A stretch of DNA of 64,000 nucleotides from the NCBI RefSeq assembly GCF_900142965.1, contig NZ_FRCQ01000008.1, forward strand, positions 62,001-126,000. Reading direction: 5' to 3'. Below the pieces are notes generated by a model. It searched no databases. It was given only the letters and a program-made list of their open reading frames with translations, and was not told the DNA's origin. Positions 47,714 through 55,860 of the stretch are shown here, in pieces. Position 1 is the stretch's first letter; each line of letters starts with the position of its first letter. The position numbers and the translations under genes are program-made. This DNA comes from Rhizobacter sp. OV335 (GTDB lineage: Bacteria > Pseudomonadota > Gammaproteobacteria > Burkholderiales > Burkholderiaceae_C).

Positions 47714-48385
47714 ATGAAGAGCCAACGTGGCGGTTTCGTCCTGGGCCTGATCATCGGCCTGCTGATCGGCCTGGCGCTCGCGCTGGGCGTCGCGCTGTAC
47801 ATCGCGAAGGTGCCGGTGCCCTTCATCAACAAGGTGCCGCAGCGCACCGCCGAGCAGGACGCGGCCGAGGCCGAGAAGAACAAGAACTGGGACCCGAACG
47901 GCTCGCTGTCGGGCAAGACCCCGGTGCGCACCGGCAGCCAGGCCGCCAGCGGCGTGGTCGCGGCACCGGTGCCGGCCTTCCCGCCGTCCGTCCCGACGGG
48001 GGCACCGCCGGTCGTGCCGACGCCGGCCGCGGGCACCTCGCGCCGCGACCCGGCGGCCATCCTCGAGGGCCGGGCTGCCAGCACGACGGCCCCGGCCGCC
48101 ACCACCCCGCCGGCCCCGGTGATCACGTCCACCAAACCCGGCTCCGATGCGTTGAGCTACTTCGTCCAGGCTGGCGCTTTCGGCCGCGTCGAGGATGCCG
48201 AGCAGCAGCGCGCCAAATTGGCGATGATGGGTCTGCAGGCCAGGATCACCGAGCGTGAGCAGGCCGGGCGCACGATGTTCCGGGTGCGCCTCGGCCCCTA
48301 CGACAAGAAGGAAGACGCCGACCTGGCGAAGGAAAAACTGGATGGCGTGGGTGTGGAATCGGCGTTGGTCCGGGTGCAAAAGTAA
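47714..48385 (+). CDS. SPOR-domain membrane protein
   Basis: Bitopic inner-membrane protein of 223 aa: short cytoplasmic start, one transmembrane helix (FVLGLIIGLLIGLALALGVA), a Pro/Ala-rich periplasmic linker, and a C-terminal SPOR domain (LSYFVQAGAFGRVEDAEQQRAKL to SALVRVQK). SPOR domains bind denuded peptidoglycan at the division site, as in FtsN and DedD. The gene lies 10 bases after argS, an order seen in other beta- and gammaproteobacteria, where the gene is often annotated ftsN-like. Precise role not shown. Confidence 0.92.
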   Translation: MKSQRGGFVLGLIIGLLIGLALALGVALYIAKVPVPFINKVPQRTAEQDAAEAEKNKNWDPNGSLSGKTPVRTGSQAASGVVAAPVPAFPPSVPTGAPPVVPTPAAGTSRRDPAAILEGRAASTTAPAATTPPAPVITSTKPGSDALSYFVQAGAFGRVEDAEQQRAKLAMMGLQARITEREQAGRTMFRVRLGPYDKKEDADLAKEKLDGVGVESALVRVQK

Positions 48386-48464
48386 AGACAACCGCCCTGA
48401 ACTTTCGCATCCGACACCGACTCCACCGCTCGTCGTTGACCCCTACCCCACTTTGGAACTGAAC

Positions 48465-49136
48465 ATGAACCGTCGCGATTTCTCGGCACAGCTGGTCGGA
48501 GCAAGCCTGGGCGGTGCCGGCCTGGGCACTCTCGCTCTTTCGGCCAGCACCGGCGCCCTGGCGCAAGGCGCCGCCCCGGTCGAAGGCACCAACTACATCA
48601 AGTTCGGCCAGCCGGTGTCGCCCGCCACGCCGGGCAAGATCGAGGTGGTGGAATTCTTCTGGTATGGCTGCCCGCACTGCAACGCCTTCGAGCCGGCGCT
48701 CGACGCCTGGCAGAAGAAGCTGCCGGCCGACGTGGTGTTCCGCCGCGTGCCGGTCGCCTTCCGTGACGAGCCCTTCGTCGCGCACCAGAAGATCTTCTAT
48801 GCGCTCGAGTCGCTGGGCAAGGTCGAAGCCATGCACCGCAAGGTCTTCTACGCGATCCACAGCGAGCACGCCCGCCTGGACAAGCCCGACGAGATCGCCG
48901 CGTTCATGGCCAAGAACGGCATCGACAGCGCCAAGTTCCTGGAAGCCTACAACTCGTTCTCGACCCAGACCAAGACCAAGCAGGCTGCCAAGCTGGCCGA
49001 GGCCTACAAGCTCGACGGCGTGCCGGCCCTGGGCATCAACGGCCGCTACTTCACGTCGGGCTCGCTGGCCGGCACCAACGAGCGCATGCTGCAGGTCACC
49101 GACTTTCTCATTCAGAAGTCCCGCACCGGCGCTTGA
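48465..49136 (+). CDS. dsbA: Thiol:disulfide interchange protein DsbA/DsbL type
   Basis: Periplasmic oxidase of 223 aa that introduces disulfides in exported proteins. The active site is FFWYGCPHCNAFEP (CPHC), and the cis-Pro region is GVPALGINGRYFT. The signal peptide MNRRDFSAQLVGASLGG has the twin-arginine pattern RRDF, unusual because E. coli DsbA goes through Sec. A Tat route would deliver it folded. The ATG at 48465 lies 79 bases after the SPOR gene. Likely clients in this window include the lipase, PsiF and the small Cys-tailed membrane protein. Confidence 0.94.
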   Translation: MNRRDFSAQLVGASLGGAGLGTLALSASTGALAQGAAPVEGTNYIKFGQPVSPATPGKIEVVEFFWYGCPHCNAFEPALDAWQKKLPADVVFRRVPVAFRDEPFVAHQKIFYALESLGKVEAMHRKVFYAIHSEHARLDKPDEIAAFMAKNGIDSAKFLEAYNSFSTQTKTKQAAKLAEAYKLDGVPALGINGRYFTSGSLAGTNERMLQVTDFLIQKSRTGA

Positions 49137-49180
49137 GACCCCAAGTCGGTGCAACGCCGACTTCATCTCGTAACCCCGAT

Positions 49181-49221
49181 GGCATGAAACTGTGGCTAGA
49201 ATGGCCTGCAAGTTTCATGCC
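49181..49221. promoter_or_regulatory. Long inverted repeat at the lptA start
   Basis: GGCATGAAACT (49181-49191) and AGTTTCATGCC (49211-49221) are perfect 11-base inverted arms separated by 19 bases. The spacer contains a TAGAAT hexamer (49197-49202), and the right arm ends three bases before the preferred lptA ATG at 49225. It could be an operator pair around a promoter or an RNA hairpin that hides the lptA start. Confidence 0.6.
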
Positions 49222-49224
49222 GCA

Positions 49225-49848
49225 ATGACCTCACTTACCTACACCTCCTCTTTCTCCTGGCGTCGCCTGGCGCTTGTTGCCGTCGGCTGCCTGCTCGCGG
49301 CGGTGCTGCCGGCCCAGGCCGAACGGGCCGACCGGCTGAAGAAGATGGAGGTCGAATCCGACCAGCCGGGCAAGGTCGACCTGATCAACCAGCTGGTCGT
49401 CTTCAACGGCAACGTCGTCGTCAGCAAGGGGACCATGCTGATCAAGGCGGCCCGCATCGAGGTGCGCGAAACCGCGGACGGCTACCAGTCCGCCGTCGCG
49501 GTCGGCACGCCCACCCAGCCGGCCAGCTTCCGGCAGAAGCGCGAAGGCGTGAACGAATTCGTCGAGGGCGAGGCCGAGCGCCTCGAGTACGACAGCAAGC
49601 TCGACACCATCCGCTTCGTCAACAAGGCCTCGGTGCGCCGCCTGCGCGGCACCGCGGTGGCCGACGAGGTGACCGGCGCGCTGATCACCTACGACGGCAC
49701 GGCCGAGCTGTTCACCGTCGCCGGCGGCAGCGCCGCGGTGACCCCGAGCAACCCGACCGGCCGCGTGCGCTACGTGTTCACGCCGAAGGAAGGCACGCCG
49801 GCCGCCGCCGAAGCGGCATCGCAACCTGCCTCGGGAGCACGCCGTTGA
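49225..49848 (+). CDS. lptA: LPS transport periplasmic protein LptA
   Basis: LptA forms the periplasmic bridge that carries lipopolysaccharide to the outer membrane. The protein has about 207 aa, a signal peptide ending at AQAERADR, and an OstA-like beta-jellyroll domain with [21 protein letters not shown] and [19 protein letters not shown]. The ATG at 49225 is preferred to ATG codons at 49192/49201, which fall within the inverted-repeat region. Followed by lptB with a four-base overlap. The lptC and kdsC genes that often precede lptA are not here; dsbA is. Confidence 0.93.
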   Translation: MTSLTYTSSFSWRRLALVAVGCLLAAVLPAQAERADRLKKMEVESDQPGKVDLINQLVVFNGNVVVSKGTMLIKAARIEVRETADGYQSAVAVGTPTQPASFRQKREGVNEFVEGEAERLEYDSKLDTIRFVNKASVRRLRGTAVADEVTGALITYDGTAELFTVAGGSAAVTPSNPTGRVRYVFTPKEGTPAAAEAASQPASGARR

Positions 49849-50633
49849 GCGCAGTCCCGGTCTCCTCCACGGCGTCCGCGATGCCGTCCGATGCCAGCCG
49901 GCTCGAAGCCATCGGCCTGCAGAAGACCTACGGCGCCCGCAAGGTGGTCAAGGACGTGCGCCTGTCGGTACGCAGCGGCGAGGTCGTCGGGCTGCTCGGC
50001 CCGAACGGCGCCGGCAAGACCACCAGCTTCTACATGATCGTCGGCCTGGTGCGCGCCGATGACGGCCAGATCCTGATCGACGGCCAGCGCGTCGAGCGCC
50101 TGCCGATCCACCAGCGCTCGCGCCTCGGCTTGAGCTACCTGCCGCAGGAAGCCTCGATCTTCCGCAAGCTGACCGTCGAGGAGAACATCCGCGCGGTGCT
50201 CGAGCTGCAGCGCGGCCCCGACGGCAAGGAGCTGCCGAAGGCCACCGTCGACAAGCTGCTCGGCAACCTGCTGAACGACCTGAGCATCGAGAAGCTGCGC
50301 GACAGCCCGGCGCCGTCGCTGTCGGGCGGCGAACGCCGGCGCGTCGAGATCGCCCGGGCGCTGGCCACGCAGCCGCGCTTCATCCTGCTGGACGAGCCGT
50401 TCGCCGGCGTCGACCCGATCGCGGTGATCGAGATCCAGCGCATCATCGGGTTCCTGAAAAGCCGTGGCATCGGTGTGCTGATCACCGACCACAACGTGCG
50501 CGAAACGCTGGGCATTTGCGATCGCGCGTACATCATCAGCGAGGGGCGCGTTCTCACCGAGGGCACGCCGGCCGAGATCGTCGACAACGCCGATGTGCGA
50601 AAGGTCTACCTCGGCGAACACTTCCGCATGTAG
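49845..50633 (+). CDS. lptB: LPS export ABC transporter ATPase LptB
   Basis: ATPase of up to 262 aa that energises LPS extraction by LptFG. Walker [20 protein letters not shown]-loop [18 protein letters not shown], signature [16 protein letters not shown], Walker [16 protein letters not shown] and the H-loop [10 protein letters not shown] are all as in LptB. A TTG start at 49845 overlaps the lptA stop and follows GGGAG. An ATG at 49881 would give a protein closer to the usual length. The next gene, rpoN, starts 10 bases later. Confidence 0.97.
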   Translation: MSAVPVSSTASAMPSDASRLEAIGLQKTYGARKVVKDVRLSVRSGEVVGLLGPNGAGKTTSFYMIVGLVRADDGQILIDGQRVERLPIHQRSRLGLSYLPQEASIFRKLTVEENIRAVLELQRGPDGKELPKATVDKLLGNLLNDLSIEKLRDSPAPSLSGGERRRVEIARALATQPRFILLDEPFAGVDPIAVIEIQRIIGFLKSRGIGVLITDHNVRETLGICDRAYIISEGRVLTEGTPAEIVDNADVRKVYLGEHFRM

Positions 50634-50643
50634 GGGCTGACGA

Positions 50644-52173
50644 ATGAAGCCCTCCCTTCAGGTACGCCTGTCGCAGCATCTGGCCTTGACGCCGCAGTTG
50701 CAGCAGTCGATCCGGCTGCTGCAGCTCTCCACGCTCGAACTCCACCAGGAAGTCGAGCAGATGCTGGAGCAGAACCCCTTCCTCGAAGCCGAGCTGGAAG
50801 AAGCCAGCGCGGCCGAGCCGATGGTCGAACGACTGACCGTGTCGGAGCGCAATGCCGAGCGCGAGACCGAGAGCAGCAGTGCGAGCGAAAGCTCGGCCGA
50901 CACCGCACCTGACGAGGCCGCCGGGATCGACAGTGCCGAGTACGGCGCGACCGAGCGCGAGGACTGGGAGAACGGCACCGAGCGCGACGATTTCGACGGC
51001 ATCCGCGAGACGCCCAGCGCGCCCGGCAGCGGCAGCAGCAATGCCGACGATGACTTCGACGGCCAGGACCGCAACCCGCAGGCCCCGAGCCTGCAGGAGC
51101 ACCTGCGCGAGCAGCTGCTCGGCATGCGCGTCAGCGCCGAGGACGCTGCCGCGATCACCGTGCTGATCGAATCGCTCGACGACGACGGCTACCTCGCCGA
51201 TCCGCTGGAAGAGATCGCCGCCGAGCTGGCGAGCGACCCCGAGCAGCAGGAAGAGATCCTCGAGCGCCTGCAGTGCGCGATGAAGTGGCTGCAGAACATG
51301 GAGCCGCTGGGCGTCGGCGCCCGCAACCTCGGCGAATGCCTGACGCTGCAGTTGCGCGCGCAGGAGCGCTGCGAGGCGCAGATGATCGCGATCATCATCT
51401 GCAAGCAGCACCTGGACCTGCTGGCGCGGCGCGACATGAAGAAACTGATGGCGGCCACCGGTGCCGACGAAGAGCTGATCAAGCAGGCGCAGACGCTGAT
51501 CGTCGCGCTCGAGCCGAAGCCGGGCCGCCCGTTCGCGCGCGCCGAAGCCAACATCATCGTGCCCGACGTGATCGTGCAGAAGTCCGGCCGCAACTGGAAG
51601 GTCGTGCTGAACCCCGACGTGATGCCCAAGCTGCGCATCAACGACCTCTACGCGCAGGCGATCCGCCAGGGCCGCGGGGCCGGCGGCGGCAGCGCGCTGA
51701 GCTCGCGGCTGCAGGAGGCGCGCTGGTTCATGAAGAACATCCAGCAGCGCTTCGACACCATCCAGCGCGTCTCGCAGGCCATCGTCGAGCGGCAGAAGAG
51801 CTTCTTCACGCACGGCGAGATCGCGATGAAGCCGCTGGTGCTGCGCGAGATCGCCGACGAACTGGGCCTGCACGAATCGACCATCTCGCGGGTGACGACG
51901 GCCAAGTACATGGCCACGATGTTCGGCACCTTCGAGCTGAAGTACTTCTTCGGTTCGTCGCTGAACACCGAGGCCGGCGGCAACGCGTCGAGCACCGCTG
52001 TGCGGGCGCTGATCAAGCAGCTGGTCCATGCCGAAGACCCGATCAAGCCGCTGTCGGACAGCCAGCTGAGCCACATGCTCGAAGAGCAGGGCATCCAGGT
52101 GGCGCGGCGCACGGTCGCGAAGTACCGCGAAGCCTTGAAGATCGCGCCGGCCAATCTTCGCAAATCCCTTTGA
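50644..52173 (+). CDS. rpoN: RNA polymerase sigma-54 factor
   Basis: Sigma-54 of 509 aa. Region I is Gln/Leu rich (QVRLSQHLALTPQLQQSIRLLQLSTLELHQEV), region II is a long acidic stretch (about 70-145), and region III includes the core-binding part. The C-terminal RpoN box reads ARRTVAKYREAL. The HTH and NIQQRFDTIQRVSQAIVERQKSF are recognisable. Position after lptA-lptB is conserved in proteobacteria. Genes such as hpf or ptsN that often follow rpoN are absent here. Confidence 0.98.
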   Translation: MKPSLQVRLSQHLALTPQLQQSIRLLQLSTLELHQEVEQMLEQNPFLEAELEEASAAEPMVERLTVSERNAERETESSSASESSADTAPDEAAGIDSAEYGATEREDWENGTERDDFDGIRETPSAPGSGSSNADDDFDGQDRNPQAPSLQEHLREQLLGMRVSAEDAAAITVLIESLDDDGYLADPLEEIAAELASDPEQQEEILERLQCAMKWLQNMEPLGVGARNLGECLTLQLRAQERCEAQMIAIIICKQHLDLLARRDMKKLMAATGADEELIKQAQTLIVALEPKPGRPFARAEANIIVPDVIVQKSGRNWKVVLNPDVMPKLRINDLYAQAIRQGRGAGGGSALSSRLQEARWFMKNIQQRFDTIQRVSQAIVERQKSFFTHGEIAMKPLVLREIADELGLHESTISRVTTAKYMATMFGTFELKYFFGSSLNTEAGGNASSTAVRALIKQLVHAEDPIKPLSDSQLSHMLEEQGIQVARRTVAKYREALKIAPANLRKSL

Positions 52174-52185
52174 ACTGAACTCCCG

Positions 52186-53430
52186 ATGTGCGCCCTGCCC
52201 TTGTTCCTGCCCTGCGCCGCGGGCGTCGAAGCGTTTCTTGAAGAAGAGGTGCTGCGCATCCTGCCGACCGCGCAGGTGCATTCCGGTCGCGGCGGCGTCG
52301 CGCTCGACGGCGACCCGAGCGACGTGATGACGCTGAACCTCGAATGCCGCCTCGCGCAGCGCGTGCTGGCCGAGGTGGCCGAAGGGCCGTACCGCGACGA
52401 GCACGACCTGTACGAGCTGGCGCGCGGCGTCGACTGGCAACAATGGATCACGCCGGAGCAGACGCTGCGCGTCGACACCACCGCGCACCGCAGCCCGCTG
52501 CGCAGCCTGAACTTCGCCGCGCTGCGCATCAAGGACGCGGTGTGCGACCAGTTGCGCGAGGCCACCGGCACGCGCCCGAGCGTCGACACCCGCCACCCCG
52601 ACCTGCCGCTGCTGCTGCACGTCGGCGAGGAGCGTGCGTCGCTGTACGTCGACACCTCGGGCGAGCCGCTGTTCAAGCGCGGCTGGCGCGAGGACAAGGG
52701 CGACGCGCCGCTGAAGGAGACGCTGGCCGCCGCGATGCTGGCCGCCGCCGGCTGGCGCGGCACGCCCGAGGCGGGCGGTGCGCTGCACGACCCGTGCTGC
52801 GGCTCCGGCACGATCGCGATCGAGGCCGCGCAGATCGCCTGCGGCATCGCGCCGGGCCTGAAGCGCCGCTTCGCGTTCGAGCACCTGCTGCCGTTTGCCG
52901 ATGCCGAGATGCGCGCGCAGTGGCAGCGCCTGAAGAGCCATGCGCAGTCGCGCATCCATGCGAGCGCGGTGCCCATCCATGCGAGCGACGTGTCGTTCCG
53001 GATGGTCGATTTCGCGCGCCGCAATGCGCAGCGCGCAGGGGTCGAGCAGGCGATCCAGTTCAACGGCGGCGATGCGCTGGAGCGGCCGGCACCGGCGCTG
53101 CCGGCCGGGCTGCCCGGCACCTTGATGATCAACCCGCCGTACGGCGAGCGCATCGAGGTGGCCGGCAAGGCGCGCGCGGCGGCACCGGCGCGCGACGACC
53201 AGGATGGCGACAACAAGGCGCTGGTCGACGACTTCTTCCCGCGCCTGTCTGCTCACTGGAAGCGCGCGTACACGCAGCACGAAGGCGGCTGGACGGCCTA
53301 TGTGCTGAGCCCGGACATGAAGCTGCCCGGCGCGATGCGCCTGAAGGAATCGAAGCGCACGCCGATGTGGAACGGGCCGATCGAGTGCCGGCTGTTCCGC
53401 TTCGACCTGGTGGCCGGCTCGGCGCGCTGA
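52186..53430 (+). CDS. THUMP-domain class I SAM-dependent RNA methyltransferase (RlmL N-terminal-like)
   Basis: Predicted 23S rRNA N2-guanine methyltransferase of 414 aa. An N-terminal THUMP domain (to about 165) is followed by a Rossmann methyltransferase with LHDPCCGSGTIAIEAAQIA (SAM motif I) and the catalytic NPPYGER motif for base amines. It lacks the C-terminal second methyltransferase domain of E. coli RlmL (RlmKL), so it corresponds to the RlmL half only. The insert ARAAAPARDDQDGDNKALVDDFF is a short polar loop. Starts 12 bases after rpoN. Confidence 0.88.
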   Translation: MCALPLFLPCAAGVEAFLEEEVLRILPTAQVHSGRGGVALDGDPSDVMTLNLECRLAQRVLAEVAEGPYRDEHDLYELARGVDWQQWITPEQTLRVDTTAHRSPLRSLNFAALRIKDAVCDQLREATGTRPSVDTRHPDLPLLLHVGEERASLYVDTSGEPLFKRGWREDKGDAPLKETLAAAMLAAAGWRGTPEAGGALHDPCCGSGTIAIEAAQIACGIAPGLKRRFAFEHLLPFADAEMRAQWQRLKSHAQSRIHASAVPIHASDVSFRMVDFARRNAQRAGVEQAIQFNGGDALERPAPALPAGLPGTLMINPPYGERIEVAGKARAAAPARDDQDGDNKALVDDFFPRLSAHWKRAYTQHEGGWTAYVLSPDMKLPGAMRLKESKRTPMWNGPIECRLFRFDLVAGSAR

Positions 53431-53440
53431 GCCCGGCGGC

Positions 53441-53875
53441 TCAGCGTCTGAGCAAGCTCCCGATCAAGCTGCCGATGTCGCCCATGCTGCCGGCGTCACC
53501 GCTCGCAGGCAGCTGCCCGTTCGGCGTCAGGTGATCGACCACCTGCGGCAGCACCTGCGACAACTGCGCGGCAGCCTCGCCATGCGACAGCCCGAGCTGC
53601 TCGGCGATCTGCCCGAGCTGGCCTGAGCCGAGCACGCTCTGCAACTGCTCGGCCGAGATCGGCAGGTTGTGCCCGGTCGACACCCACGAGCCGATCACCG
53701 AGCCGAGGCCGCCCTGCTCGAAGCGCGCGATCAGGTCATTGAGCCCGCCGCCCGAGCCGTTCGCGTTCAGCATCGACACCACCGCGGCGATCAACGCCGC
53801 CTGGTTGCCGCCGCCTTGACCCATCGGGTCGCTCTGGCCGGTCACCATGCCGACCACGGAATCCAGCAGTCCCAT
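53441..53875 (-). CDS. YidB/DUF937-family protein
   Basis: Small Gly/Gln/Leu-rich protein of 144 aa in the YidB (DUF937) family: MGLLDSVVGMVTGQ start, GGLNDLIARFEQGGLGSVIGSWV, and LPISAEQLQSVLGSGQLGQIAEQLGLS. No signal peptide. The ATG at 53875 follows AGGAG. Function of the family is unknown. Converges with the methyltransferase gene (10 bases) and shares strand with rsmE. Confidence 0.9.
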   Translation of the reverse strand: MGLLDSVVGMVTGQSDPMGQGGGNQAALIAAVVSMLNANGSGGGLNDLIARFEQGGLGSVIGSWVSTGHNLPISAEQLQSVLGSGQLGQIAEQLGLSHGEAAAQLSQVLPQVVDHLTPNGQLPASGDAGSMGDIGSLIGSLLRR

Positions 53876-53945
53876 GAGGTGCTCCTTGGAGTGGGAGCGG
53901 CGATTGTGGGCGCCTCCCGTGTCGACCACAAGACCGCCCGGCGCC

Positions 53946-54680
53946 TCAGGCGCCCGATGACAGCCCGATGTCTGTGAGCCCAAGATGTGCCAGCACCGCG
54001 AGCGGCGCGGTGTCGGCCCGCAGCACGCGCGGGCCGAGGCTCGCCGGCACGAAGCCGCAGGCCGCGGCCGCCGCCTCTTCGGCCTCGCTGAGCCCGCCCT
54101 CCGGGCCGCTCAGGAAGGTCAGCGCGCCGCCGGGTTGCGCCTCGAGCGGCTCGGGCGTGCGCAGGCTCAGCACGAAGCGGCGGCCCGCGGCGGGCGGCAG
54201 GCCGCGCAGCCAGTCGGCAAGGCTGCGCACCGGCGCGATCACCGGCACGCGCGTGCGCCCGCACTGCTCGCTGGCCGCGGCCGCGACGCCCTGCCAATGC
54301 GCCTGCTTCTTGTCGGCCCGCTCGCCGCTCAGGCGCAGCACCGAGCGCTCGGTCATCAGCGGCTGGATGGCGGCGACGCCGAGCTCGGTCGCCTTCTCGA
54401 CCAGCGCATCCATGCGCTCGTTGGCCGGCATGCCGAGCGCGAGCGTCACCTGGATCGCCAGCTCGCGGTCGATCTCGACATGAGCGTTCAGCCGCACGCC
54501 GACCTCGCTGCGGCCCATCCGGACGACCTCGGCCTGCCACTCGCCGCCCTCGCCGTTGAACAGCGTCAGCGGATCGCCGGGCTGCAGGCGCAGCACCTGC
54601 ACGTGGCGCGCGGCGCCGGGAGGAAGGCTCAATTCAAGACCGGCCTGCATCGGCTCGGCCACATGGAAACGGGGAGGCAT
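53946..54680 (-). CDS. rsmE: 16S rRNA m3U1498 methyltransferase
   Basis: RsmE methylates U1498 of 16S rRNA at N3. The 244-aa protein has a PUA-like N-terminal domain (PPRFHVAEPM, LFNGEGGEWQAEV) and a SPOUT knot domain with NERMDALVEKATELGVAAIQP, FLSGPEGGLSEAE and LGPRVLRADTAPLAVLA, as in the family. The ATG at 54680 gives the usual MPPRF start after GGGGAGG. The longer frame above it overlaps the next gene. Confidence 0.95.
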   Translation of the reverse strand: MPPRFHVAEPMQAGLELSLPPGAARHVQVLRLQPGDPLTLFNGEGGEWQAEVVRMGRSEVGVRLNAHVEIDRELAIQVTLALGMPANERMDALVEKATELGVAAIQPLMTERSVLRLSGERADKKQAHWQGVAAAASEQCGRTRVPVIAPVRSLADWLRGLPPAAGRRFVLSLRTPEPLEAQPGGALTFLSGPEGGLSEAEEAAAAACGFVPASLGPRVLRADTAPLAVLAHLGLTDIGLSSGA

Positions 54681-54706
54681 GGCCGAAGTGTGCCAGCCCT
54701 CGCGCC

Positions 54707-55240
54707 TCAGACGTCTCGCTCGTCGAGGCCACGCCAGTGCCGGCGCCACGCCCGCCAGCGCGTCTTCAGCCGGCGCGCGGCGCGCCACGCGGCCGAGCGG
54801 CGCAGCGCGTCCATCACGCGCTGCTTGGTCGCGCGCCACCAGCCGAGCGCGCGCGCGAACCACGCGAAGCGCATCAGCTGCGACTCGGTCAGGATGAACA
54901 GCCGCCCGACGATTGCGGTGCCGAGCAGCTTGGCGACGACGATCACCGTGATGCCGAGCAGCGCATGGCCGCGGTGGATGACCCATAGCGCGAGCAGCTT
55001 GATCGGGAACAGCGCGACCGCCGGCAGCAGGAACAGCAGCAGCGCGATGCGCGGCGGTGCCTCGCGCACCCGCGCTTCGAGTCGCGCGAGCGGCGGCCAT
55101 TTGGCAAGCCGCGCGACGAAGGCCGTCAGCGGGCGCCAGCCCCACTCCTCGATGAACAGCACGGCGGCCGCCAGCACCAGCAGCACGCCGCGCAGCAGCC
55201 GCCACGGCAGCCGCAACAAGCTGCGCCACAACGGGCGCAC
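54707..55240 (-). CDS. Hypothetical membrane protein
   Basis: Unrecognised 177-aa protein with an Arg-rich start, two or three hydrophobic segments (LLRGVLLVLAAAVLFI; IALLLFLLPAVALFPIKLLALWVI; ALLGITVIVVAKLLGTAIVG) and a very basic Arg/Trp-rich C-terminal tail. The basic tail suggests binding to phospholipids or nucleic acid at the inner face of the membrane. 26 bases upstream of rsmE on the same strand. Codon use fits a real gene. Confidence 0.75.
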   Translation of the reverse strand: MRPLWRSLLRLPWRLLRGVLLVLAAAVLFIEEWGWRPLTAFVARLAKWPPLARLEARVREAPPRIALLLFLLPAVALFPIKLLALWVIHRGHALLGITVIVVAKLLGTAIVGRLFILTESQLMRFAWFARALGWWRATKQRVMDALRRSAAWRAARRLKTRWRAWRRHWRGLDERDV

Positions 55241-55265
55241 CGGGGGAACCGGGGGTGGCGCCAGC

Positions 55266-55769
55266 TCAGCCGCCGTACAGCATGCGGCGCGCCTTGTGCG
55301 CCGCGGGCTCGCCCTTGCGCGAGCGGATCTGCTCGATCGTGCGGTCGGCCACGTCGCGCAGTTCCTCGATCGTGCTGGCCTTCTCGACCGCGAGCGTCAG
55401 CGTGAAGCCGCGCAAGCCGAGTTCGCTGGAGATCATCTGCGTCAGCGTGGAGGTGAACTTCGCGTAGTCGAGTTCGCCCGGGTCGACCGGGGTGCCGACA
55501 CCGCCTGCCGCCGCGGCCGGCGCGGCAGCAGGAGCCGCTGCCGGCGGGGTGTTCAGCCGCGAACTGCCGCTGCCCGACACCTGGGCGATCAGGCCCATCG
55601 CCTCGAGCGCGCGGAAATCCTCGATCGTCACGCCGGTGACGTTGGCCAGCAGCATCTCCTCGGACTTCGCACCGTCGATCAGCAGCAGCAGGTTGCGCTG
55701 CGCTCTTTCCTTCACCCGCGTGCGGGCGGTCATCTCGATGCGTCCCGCGTCAGTTTTGGTCCAGATCAC
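55266..55769 (-). CDS. Hypothetical protein with Ala/Pro linker
   Basis: Unrecognised 167-aa soluble protein in two parts. Residues 1-65 (KERAQRNLLLLIDGAKS, VTIEDFRALEAMGLIAQV) look like a small helical, winged-helix-like domain. A linker of Ala/Pro repeats (about 73-90) joins a helical C-terminal part (KFTSTLTQMISSELGLRGFTL). The pattern resembles small Burkholderiales response-adaptor proteins, but no function can be assigned. Stands 25 bases upstream of the membrane protein gene on the same strand. Confidence 0.7.
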   Translation of the reverse strand: MIWTKTDAGRIEMTARTRVKERAQRNLLLLIDGAKSEEMLLANVTGVTIEDFRALEAMGLIAQVSGSGSSRLNTPPAAAPAAAPAAAAGGVGTPVDPGELDYAKFTSTLTQMISSELGLRGFTLTLAVEKASTIEELRDVADRTIEQIRSRKGEPAAHKARRMLYGG

Positions 55770-55860
55770 CAGAGCTCTCCCAGGGCGCGGCGCGGCCGGT
55801 CAGCCGCGGCCCGAATTTATCAGCATGGCGCCCTCGCCGGGGCGCTCATCCACTGCACCG

